Below are positions 1-5,149 of a stretch of DNA of 5,149 nt, one piece after another; positions within the stretch are counted from its first letter, which is position 1, and every line of letters starts with the position of its first letter. The notes beneath the pieces are model-generated. The model was not told the origin of the DNA. It searched no databases and saw only the letters and a list, made by a program, of their open reading frames with translations. Source of the DNA: Balneolales bacterium (GTDB lineage Bacteria; Bacteroidota; Rhodothermia; Balneolales; Natronogracilivirgulaceae); the NCBI GenBank assembly GCA_007116685.1, contig SKIC01000238.1, positions 1 through 5,149 on the forward strand, in the 5' to 3' direction. Made by a program: the position numbers and the translations under genes.

Positions 1-854
1 GTATTTTGCATAGATTTGCCAACTTTTTGTGCGGCTTCTTCACCTCTGCAAAGAGCAAAAATTGATGGACCCGAGCCGGAAATGCTGGAGCCCAAAGCAC
101 CTGCATCAAGTGCCGCATTTTTTACGGATTCAAATCCGGGAATCAATAATCCGCGAACAGGTTCAATAATCACATCCTCCAGGGAACGGCTTATCAAATC
201 GTAATCGGATTGGTGGAGTCCTGCAACAAATCCACCTAAATTACCCCATTGTTGCACTGCACGGGTAAGAGAGACTTGTTTTCGGAGAATTCTCCTTGTG
301 TCTTCTGTGCGAATTTCAATGTGTGGATGAATAACAGCGGCAAACAAATCATCCGGAAAAGGGATTTGAATAACATCAAGAGGTTCGTTGCTGCGTACGA
401 GGATAAAACCACCCAATAAACAGGCTGCGGCATTATCGGCGTGTGCGGCACCACAGGCTGCGCGCTCGGCTTCTAAGACAAATGGCAGTAAATCTTTGCG
501 CTCAATTGGATGATTCAACAATTCATTCAATGCAACTACAGCACCTACTGCAGTTGCTGCACTAGAACCTAATCCGCTACCCATAGGCATTTTTTTGTGG
601 ACTTCCATTTTCAATCCACCGCTAAATTTGAGATGCTCACACATGTGCAGCAAGGCTACTCCACCGGTATTTTTTTGAACATCGAGCGGGAGACGACCAT
701 CATCTCCGGTGATTTTAGTGATTTCAATACCGCTGTCATCGGATAAGGAAAGTATGACTTCGTCACCGGGTTCGTTTAGCGAAAAACCCAAAACATCAAA
801 ACCACAAGCTACATTGGCAACAGTGGCAGGAGCAAAAACCGAAACTCGTTTCAT
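1..854 (-). CDS. thrB: Homoserine kinase ThrB (GHMP kinase), C-terminus cut by window edge
   Basis: ATP-dependent cytosolic kinase that converts L-homoserine to O-phospho-L-homoserine, the substrate of threonine synthase. I translated the minus strand from the ATG at 854-852; the frame stays open for 284 codons to the left edge, with no frameshift. Three GHMP-superfamily signatures appear in order: an N-terminal substrate motif, APATVANVACGFDVLG (residues 8-23); the phosphate-binding loop PMGSGLGSSAA (90-100); and the C-terminal glycine-rich motif SGSGPS (259-264). HADN at 138-141 matches the homoserine kinase active-site region. The family usually has about 300-320 residues, so roughly 25 are missing off the edge. 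The start is fixed by an in-frame TAA at 863-861, nine bases upstream. No Shine-Dalgarno sequence is present, only AT-rich sequence. It lies 42 bp downstream of thrA on the same strand, which supports co-transcription. Other GHMP kinases (mevalonate, galactokinase) fit less well given this motif set and the thrA neighbour. Confidence 0.96.
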   Translation of the reverse strand, partial: MKRVSVFAPATVANVACGFDVLGFSLNEPGDEVILSLSDDSGIEITKITGDDGRLPLDVQKNTGGVALLHMCEHLKFSGGLKMEVHKKMPMGSGLGSSAATAVGAVVALNELLNHPIERKDLLPFVLEAERAACGAAHADNAAACLLGGFILVRSNEPLDVIQIPFPDDLFAAVIHPHIEIRTEDTRRILRKQVSLTRAVQQWGNLGGFVAGLHQSDYDLISRSLEDVIIEPVRGLLIPGFESVKNAALDAGALGSSISGSGPSIFALCRGEEAAQKVGKSMQN

Positions 855-896
855 AATAAATTAAGGTGGAATTTGAAGTTAGGTGGTAGCCACAAA

Positions 897-3350
897 TCAG
901 AGAGCATATTTTCCGATTTTCAAAATATCTGACATTACGCCGGCAGCTGTAACTTCAGCACCTGCACCGGGTCCGGAAATAACCATAGGTCGCGTGTGAT
1001 AATGATCTGAGTAAATTACTATGATATTATCACTTTCTCTTACATGGTAAAAAGGATGATCAGTACCAATACTTTCCAGTTTTACCTCAGCCTTTCCATC
1101 CTCAAATTTAGCCACGTAGCGAAGTACTTTATTATCCTGAGCGGCTTCTTTATGACGTTGAGCGAAATCATCATCATGATTTTCTAATAAAGAGAAAAAC
1201 TCATCCACAGTAGAAGCGGACCGAGCGGCTTCAGGAACGAGATTTTCCAGATCGATATCTTCAAATTCCAGTGTAAATCCCGACTCCCGGGCTAAAATCA
1301 ACAGTTTTCGGGCAACGTCATGTCCGTTCAAATCGTCACGGGGGTCGGGCTCTGTGTAACCTAATTCTTTCGCTTTTTTCAGAAGGCTACTGAAGGGCTC
1401 AGATCCATCATAGGTATTAAACAGATAACTGAGCGTACCACTTAAAATTCCCTCAATTCTGTGGATGTTATCGCCCGTAGACACCTGATGACGGATGGTC
1501 TCAACTACCGGTAAACCTGCGCCTACATTCGTTTCGTACAAGAATTTCACGTTGTGACGAAGTGCCAGTTCTTGTAATTCCTGCCAGTATTCTTGACCGG
1601 TTGAATTGGCTTTTTTATTAGGAGTAACAACAGAGATGCTCGCTTTTAAAATCTCCGGATAGGCATCTGCTACAACTTGAGAAGCCGTACAATCCAGAAA
1701 AATGCTGTTTGGCAGATTCATTTCGCGTATAGAGGAAATGAACTCAGTCAGATTGGCTTGATTGCCATTACCATCCAAGTCTTTTTCCCAATTTTCGAGA
1801 TGAATGCCATCTTGATTTAACAACATTTGGCGTGAGTTCGTAATCCCGCAAAGCCGCACATCTAAAAGATATTTTTTAGCGAGATATTCTTTCTGATTAA
1901 CTAGCATTTTTAGCACCGCTTTACCAATCAAGCCGGTTCCGGACAGATATAAATTGATGGTTTTGATGCCTGCTAAGAAGAAATTTCCATGCAAAGCATT
2001 TAATGCTTTACCCACATTCTGTTTAGACATTACCATGGAAATATTTCGTTCTGAAGAGCCCTGTGCAATGGCTACAATATTGATACCATTGGTTGCTAAT
2101 GCCTGAAAGACACGAGCTGCAATACCGGGAGTGTGTTGCATGTGGTCTCCCACAACAGCAACCACAGATAAATTTCGCTCAACGGTTACTTCTGCAACCA
2201 ATTCTGAATCTAATTCGCTTCGGAATTCATCTGCAATGCGATGTCTTGCGTTATCGGCATCTTCCGGGGCAACAGCCAGGCAAATAGAATATTCTGAGGA
2301 AGCCTGACTAATCAAAATTACGTTGATTCCGGCTTGAGATAGGGTAGAGAACAAACGAGTAGCGGTACCGGTTGCGCCAACAAGTCCGCTTCCCTGTATT
2401 TTTACCAAAGCAACTTCATCGATGGACGAAATACCGCGAATTCCCGAATAACCCCGGGTAGTAGTTTTGCCTATGATAGTACCCGAATGCTCAGGATTAA
2501 ACGTGTTATGAATGGTAACCGGAATATTATGCTTCATTGCAGGTAGCATGGTTGGTGCATATATCACCTTCGCACCGAAATGAGACATCTCAAGTGCTTC
2601 TGCATAACTCATTTCCGGAATAGAAAAAGCACAGTCTACCTGCTTGGGATTTGCCGTCATTACGCCATCCACATCTGTCCAGATTTGAATGCTATCAACC
2701 TTAAGTGCAGCACCGAAAATAGCAGCGGTATAGTCAGAACCCCCACGACCTAAAAGTGTTATTTCGCCTGAATGCGTTGAGCCTGAGAATCCTGTGATAA
2801 TATGAACTTCTTTGGCATTGGCAAGATGTTCGTTAATTCTCTTTTGAGTAACATTCCAAATCACATTCCCCTTTAGATAATTACCTTCGGTGATAATGAT
2901 ATTCTGAGTGTTCAAATATTGAGAAGGTAAACCCGTCGCAGAGGCCGCCTCGCTGATGATAAAAGCCGATAATTGCTCACCAAATGCAGAGGCACAGGCC
3001 TGTGAACGAGGCGTTAATTCTCTGATGAGAAATAAACCCTGAAGGAGGTCTTCCAGTTGATTGAGCATCTCGCGTAAAGTGGTAAAAACGCCACTTTGAT
3101 GCTTCACAGGCACCAATTCTTTCACCGCAGTAATGTGGCGCTTCTCAATATCCTCAAAAATACTTTGATACTCGTAATTTCCTTCAGAAGCGAGTTTAGC
3201 TGCGTTGATGAGTTGGTCAGTTACTCCTTGAAAAGCAGACACAACAACATGGGTAGTGCCTTTGGCAGCTTGCTTGGAGATGATATCTAAAACTAAGCGA
3301 ATACGTTCCGGAGAGCCAACAGAAGAGCCTCCAAATTTCAAAATGTGCAT
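897..3350 (-). CDS. thrA: Bifunctional aspartokinase / homoserine dehydrogenase ThrA
   Basis: Fused cytosolic enzyme of 817 residues, the normal length for this family. The aspartokinase part phosphorylates L-aspartate; the dehydrogenase part reduces aspartate semialdehyde to homoserine with NAD(P)H. Residues 1-295 are the kinase, with KFGGSSV (5-11), FGEQLSA (123-129), GRGGSDYTAA (201-210) and TDVDGV (225-230). Two ACT domains follow at about 313-385 and 394-458; Q349 and Q430 correspond to the threonine-binding glutamines of the Arabidopsis homologue. The NAD(P)-binding dehydrogenase domain starts near 464 with LSGTGLIG (469-476). The catalytic block GYTEPDPRDDLNGHDVARK (664-682) carries E667, D678 and K682, equivalent to yeast E208, D219 and K223. 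All key residues are present, so both activities should work. An in-frame TGA at 3371-3369 precedes the ATG, and the protein begins directly with the kinase motif, so the start is secure. No Shine-Dalgarno sequence is visible. It is the first gene of the thr operon, with thrB 42 bp downstream. Confidence 0.98.
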   Translation of the reverse strand: MHILKFGGSSVGSPERIRLVLDIISKQAAKGTTHVVVSAFQGVTDQLINAAKLASEGNYEYQSIFEDIEKRHITAVKELVPVKHQSGVFTTLREMLNQLEDLLQGLFLIRELTPRSQACASAFGEQLSAFIISEAASATGLPSQYLNTQNIIITEGNYLKGNVIWNVTQKRINEHLANAKEVHIITGFSGSTHSGEITLLGRGGSDYTAAIFGAALKVDSIQIWTDVDGVMTANPKQVDCAFSIPEMSYAEALEMSHFGAKVIYAPTMLPAMKHNIPVTIHNTFNPEHSGTIIGKTTTRGYSGIRGISSIDEVALVKIQGSGLVGATGTATRLFSTLSQAGINVILISQASSEYSICLAVAPEDADNARHRIADEFRSELDSELVAEVTVERNLSVVAVVGDHMQHTPGIAARVFQALATNGINIVAIAQGSSERNISMVMSKQNVGKALNALHGNFFLAGIKTINLYLSGTGLIGKAVLKMLVNQKEYLAKKYLLDVRLCGITNSRQMLLNQDGIHLENWEKDLDGNGNQANLTEFISSIREMNLPNSIFLDCTASQVVADAYPEILKASISVVTPNKKANSTGQEYWQELQELALRHNVKFLYETNVGAGLPVVETIRHQVSTGDNIHRIEGILSGTLSYLFNTYDGSEPFSSLLKKAKELGYTEPDPRDDLNGHDVARKLLILARESGFTLEFEDIDLENLVPEAARSASTVDEFFSLLENHDDDFAQRHKEAAQDNKVLRYVAKFEDGKAEVKLESIGTDHPFYHVRESDNIIVIYSDHYHTRPMVISGPGAGAEVTAAGVMSDILKIGKYAL

Positions 3351-3364
3351 ATACGATGTTTTTC

Positions 3365-3393
3365 GATCTCAGAATGTATTATTAATCGAGATC
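3365..3393. repeat. Inverted repeat GATCTC / GAGATC near the thrA start
   Basis: GATCTC at 3365-3370 and GAGATC at 3388-3393 are perfect 6-bp complementary arms separated by 17 bases. The repeat ends 14 bp upstream of the thrA ATG. It could be an operator half-site pair or a weak mRNA hairpin near the ribosome-binding region. Six-base arms at flexible spacing are common by chance, so function is not established. Confidence 0.25.
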
Positions 3394-3497
3394 ATCAATT
3401 CGGGTTTAAGCCCATGAAAATACAGCCAATTAGTATGGAAGTCTATAAAAGAATAACTGTTAATGAATTTATTGGGAGAGATTTAGGGCAATTCAAT

Positions 3498-3510
3498 GAT
3501 AGGACCTATC
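3498..3510. repeat. 13-bp dyad GATAGGACCTATC upstream of thrA
   Basis: This is a perfect inverted repeat: two 6-bp arms (GATAGG / CCTATC) around a single central base, 147 bp upstream of the thrA start. The symmetry would suit a dimeric repressor or activator. On the minus-strand transcript it could fold as GATAG-GTC-CTATC. The adjoining ATCC[TCGC]GGAT at 3508-3519 reads as ATCC-GCGA-GGAT on the minus strand, a short hairpin with a GNRA-type loop that would compete with the first. Both are short enough to be coincidental. Confidence 0.3.
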
Positions 3511-3627
3511 CTCGCGGATTTCTCTTAGGCGAAGAAAGGGAGAGGTAAAGCACGTTTATGTGTGCCCAGTGGAAGTTGATTCAGTCTCAATTTAGTGGTA
3601 GAAGGGTCAGGATGAGACAGAATAGTA

Positions 3628-3651
3628 CGCCTGGTTAAGATCACCTGGGCG
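3628..3651. terminator. Weak GC-rich hairpin just after the J-domain gene
   Basis: CGCC at 3628-3631 pairs with GGCG at 3648-3651. On the plus strand, GGT/ACC extends this to about eight pairs with one bulge and a 7-base loop; on the minus strand an internal mismatch interrupts it. It begins five bases beyond the stop codon of the J-domain gene, where a terminator would be expected. No T-tract follows on the minus strand, so it is at best an imperfect intrinsic terminator. A plus-strand T-run at 3667-3672 lies too far from the stem to form a plus-strand terminator. Confidence 0.2.
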
Positions 3652-3656
3652 GGGGA

Positions 3657-4358
3657 CTAAGCTCTGTTTTTTAGATAAGCGTAAGCTTTGTTGAGCTTGA
3701 TGGTTTCCTGTTGATAAAAGAGTTGCTTTTCCTCGGAGAGATTTGAGGATTTGTCAGGATGATATTGCATCACTTTTTTACGATAGGCGCGCTTTATTTC
3801 ATCAAAACTAGCTCCTTGCGACAAGCCGAGAATGGACAAAGCTTCTCTTTTACCAAATTGGGTTTTTCTTCTTGGGACATTGTATTGAGATGAACTTTGT
3901 CTTGTTTGGCGTGCCCGTTCTGCTTCAATCTGCTGCGTGAGATTTTTGATTTGATTACGCAAGGAATTGATCTGTTTGCGTAGTTTTGGCAGTTCTTTAT
4001 TGGAAATAAACTCCTTTGTTTTTTTGATGTGCCTGCGGCTGGCTAAATATGGCAAAAGGAAAACACTAGCCAGAAAAAGAAACAAAGCAAAGAAATAGAA
4101 GATCGCAATCTGACCAGGGAAGATGGTCAATAGAAGAATCATTAAGACCATCGAACCCAGAGCAATAGAAATCTGCTGACTGTTAATGAAGCTATCATCA
4201 ACATTTTCTTCGAGGGAAGCCAGATAACGCAGCATGTTTCGGGATACATGCTCCGGCTCCTCTTTTAGATACAACTTGCACGCCATCTGCTTTTGTTTGC
4301 AGACATTCAACATGCGTTGCAGTTTCTTTTTATGTTGTATCAGGGAGTTTAATTGCAT
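3657..4358 (-). CDS. Membrane-anchored protein with C-terminal J domain (DnaJ-like)
   Basis: A complete 233-residue protein, probably an inner-membrane co-chaperone that stimulates a DnaK-type Hsp70 at the membrane face. Residues 1-57 are hydrophilic and lysine-rich at the start, likely helical. Two hydrophobic segments, about 63-80 and 84-106, are separated only by PGQ and so form a tight membrane hairpin. The following RRHIKK (108-113) is positively charged, which places the C-terminal part in the cytosol. Residues 115-150 look like a coiled coil. The J domain spans about 169-232, with helix II EIKRAYRKKVMQY (187-199), the essential HPD motif at 200-202 and helix III ending in LNKAYAYL (222-229). 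The Gly/Phe region, zinc finger and substrate-binding domains of true DnaJ are absent, so this is a type III J protein. The start is fixed by an in-frame TAG at 4367-4365; no Shine-Dalgarno sequence is seen. I do not recognise a specific gene name or client. Confidence 0.9.
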   Translation of the reverse strand: MQLNSLIQHKKKLQRMLNVCKQKQMACKLYLKEEPEHVSRNMLRYLASLEENVDDSFINSQQISIALGSMVLMILLLTIFPGQIAIFYFFALFLFLASVFLLPYLASRRHIKKTKEFISNKELPKLRKQINSLRNQIKNLTQQIEAERARQTRQSSSQYNVPRRKTQFGKREALSILGLSQGASFDEIKRAYRKKVMQYHPDKSSNLSEEKQLFYQQETIKLNKAYAYLKNRA

Positions 4359-4415
4359 GTATATCTAACGATTACGCCATATTAATCATGCCGCTAAATC
4401 GATATAAGAGAATAA
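4359..4415 (-). other. 57-bp spacer between flavoprotein and J-domain gene
   Basis: A short AT-rich gap on the minus strand. It contains no Shine-Dalgarno sequence, no clear hairpin with a T-tract and no convincing promoter. The two flanking genes could be co-transcribed, but the spacing alone does not decide this. Confidence 0.4.
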
Positions 4416-5149
4416 TCAACGTACAGACTTACCCGCAAGGCGCCCGCTTACCCATGCCCAATAAAAATTGAAGCCGCCAATTCTACCGAATACATCTAAA
4501 ATTTCTCCGCAGAGATAAAGACCGGGTAGTAATCGGCTTTCCATAGTTGCAGGATTGATTTCTTCCAAAGGAATACCACCACCTGTAACTTCGGCTTTTT
4601 TGTATCCTAAATGTCCATCGGATTTAAGGGGGTAAGCCGTGAGCTTTTCCAGAAGTAAATCTCTATCGCTTCGCTTCAATTCAGAATATTTGCGATTTGA
4701 AAATTCAATTTCTTTGCACAAGGCATCTACCAAACGATTCGGTAAATATTTGCGAAGCACATTATGTACAACTGCTTTGCCTTCCAATTCAGACTGCCAT
4801 TCCTCTTTCGATTTGGAAGCCCAATTAACCAAGATTGGAGAGGCTTTTTCTTTATTATCCAGCTTTCGAACGATGTGATGCGATAAATCCAGCATAGACG
4901 GTCCGCTGTATCCCTGATGTGTAAATACAAAACCGGAGCGAGGAGTATCTGACATCGAAAATGGAGTATTCTGTACTCTGGCTTCAACATCTAAGCTTAC
5001 ACCCGGCAATTCCTCAGAACCGGGATGTGAGCCTGTAAGCGGAGTAAGAGCCGGGTAGGGTCCAATCATGGAATGTCCAAGCTTTTTAATACACCGGTGG
5101 CCGGTTCCATCGGTTCCTGTGGATGGAATGGATAAACCGCCTGATGCTA
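4416..5149 (-). CDS. HI0933/YhiN-family FAD-binding flavoprotein, N-terminus off the window
   Basis: The C-terminal 243 residues of a probable FAD-dependent oxidoreductase of the HI0933/YhiN/BaiN family, often annotated as 'NAD(P)/FAD-dependent oxidoreductase' or 'aminoacetone oxidase family'. The frame is open to the right edge, through ASGGLSIPSTGTDGTGHR, the family's mid-protein motif, so the internal Met at 5069 is not the start. Visible signatures, numbered from the first visible residue, are KKLGHSMIGPYPALTPL (21-37), FTHQGYSGPSMLDLS (75-89), VTGGGIPLEEINPATMES (187-204) and the C-terminal FAD-contacting GLYLCGEILDVFGRIGGFN (209-227), followed by WAWVSGRLAG. Family members have about 400 residues, so roughly 150-160, including the N-terminal GxGxxG FAD site, lie outside. 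The physiological substrate of most members is unknown; bile-acid reduction has been proposed for the clostridial BaiN, which should not be transferred to this protein. No frameshift is seen. Confidence 0.92.
   Translation of the reverse strand, partial: ASGGLSIPSTGTDGTGHRCIKKLGHSMIGPYPALTPLTGSHPGSEELPGVSLDVEARVQNTPFSMSDTPRSGFVFTHQGYSGPSMLDLSHHIVRKLDNKEKASPILVNWASKSKEEWQSELEGKAVVHNVLRKYLPNRLVDALCKEIEFSNRKYSELKRSDRDLLLEKLTAYPLKSDGHLGYKKAEVTGGGIPLEEINPATMESRLLPGLYLCGEILDVFGRIGGFNFYWAWVSGRLAGKSVR

Larger units (their letters stand above)
3351..3656. other. 306-bp gene-free region upstream of thrA
   Basis: This gap separates the stop of the J-domain gene from the thrA start and should contain the thrA promoter and 5' leader. 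I compared it by eye with tRNA, tmRNA, RNase P, SRP and T-box patterns and recognised none. I saw no convincing Bacteroidota promoter (TTG / TAnnTTTG type) on the minus strand. The right half is purine-rich on the plus strand, around 3520-3550. Short plus-strand reading frames exist, for example 3414-3548 (44 codons plus stop) and 3558-3638 (26 codons), but neither resembles a known protein. Weak inverted repeats at 3365-3393, 3498-3510 and 3628-3651 are listed separately. The region could be a cis-regulatory leader, a small RNA, or simply unconstrained spacer. Confidence 0.6.

Noticed and set aside
16..204. Plus-strand reading frame near the left edge.
   Set aside because: It is antisense to the conserved C-terminal GHMP motif of thrB and has no support of its own.
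236..454. Minus-strand reading frame of 72 codons within thrB.
   Set aside because: It lies in a different frame from the homoserine kinase translation, which is intact and carries all family motifs through this interval.
883..893. GTGG-TAG-CCAC mini-hairpin between thrA and thrB, considered as an intercistronic terminator or attenuator.
   Set aside because: A 4-bp stem with no T-tract, in a 42-bp gap within an evident operon. It is too weak to terminate transcription.
2093..2287. Plus-strand reading frame opposite the ACT-domain region of thrA.
   Set aside because: It is the antisense shadow of a clear, full-length thrA, and its Gln/Arg/Leu-rich product resembles no known protein. The same reasoning excludes the plus-strand frame at 3096-3290.
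3369..3395. Tiny minus-strand reading frame MISINNTF, ending 18 bp before thrA, considered as a threonine/isoleucine attenuation leader peptide.
   Set aside because: Eight codons with one Thr and two Ile is not enriched enough to sense tRNA charging, and no terminator/antiterminator pair follows it. Its stop codon is simply the in-frame stop upstream of thrA.
3474..3544. Direct repeat GGGAGAG at 3474-3480 and 3538-3544.
   Set aside because: Several 7-bp repeats are expected by chance in a 300-bp interval, and there is no third copy or regular spacing.
3345..3548. Plus-strand reading frame of 67 codons across the thrA start and intergenic region.
   Set aside because: It begins inside thrA on the opposite strand, its product has no recognisable motif, and no start signal is visible. 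It is probably fortuitous, though the internal Met at 3414 leaves a 44-codon version that conservation could test.
4639..4990. Two reading frames (plus 4639-4878 and minus 4727-4990) overlapping the flavoprotein gene.
   Set aside because: Both are out of frame with the conserved flavoprotein translation and lack any family signature.

Overview
The window looks like an ordinary stretch of a Bacteroidota-type chromosome (Flavobacteriia, Sphingobacteriia or Saprospiria-like; this is inferred, no marker gene is present). Base composition is moderately AT-rich. All four genes are on the minus strand. None of the three visible start codons has a Shine-Dalgarno sequence; each is preceded by AT-rich sequence, as is usual in that phylum.

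Layout, in the direction of transcription (right to left). At 5149-4416 is the C-terminal part of a HI0933/YhiN-type FAD-binding flavoprotein, whose N-terminus lies beyond the right edge. After 57 bp comes a complete 233-residue membrane protein with a C-terminal J domain (4358-3657). A 306-bp gene-free stretch follows (3656-3351). It holds no RNA gene I recognise and only weak inverted repeats. Then comes thrA, encoding a full-length bifunctional aspartokinase/homoserine dehydrogenase (3350-897). After 42 bp comes thrB, homoserine kinase (854 to the left edge), which is intact but cut by the window about 25 residues before its expected end.

thrA and thrB form the start of a threonine biosynthesis operon. 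ThrA catalyses the first and third steps from aspartate and ThrB phosphorylates the resulting homoserine. Threonine synthase (thrC) would be expected just past the left edge, but this cannot be seen. The two ACT domains of ThrA keep both glutamines used for threonine sensing in plant homologues, at the same 81-residue spacing, so feedback inhibition by threonine is likely. The flavoprotein and J-domain genes have no evident functional link to threonine synthesis; the 306-bp gap suggests that thrA has its own promoter or leader.

I found no mobile element, CRISPR array, tRNA, rRNA, phage gene or defence system, and no convincing undescribed system. The items most worth a second look are the 306-bp region upstream of thrA and the membrane-anchored J-domain protein.
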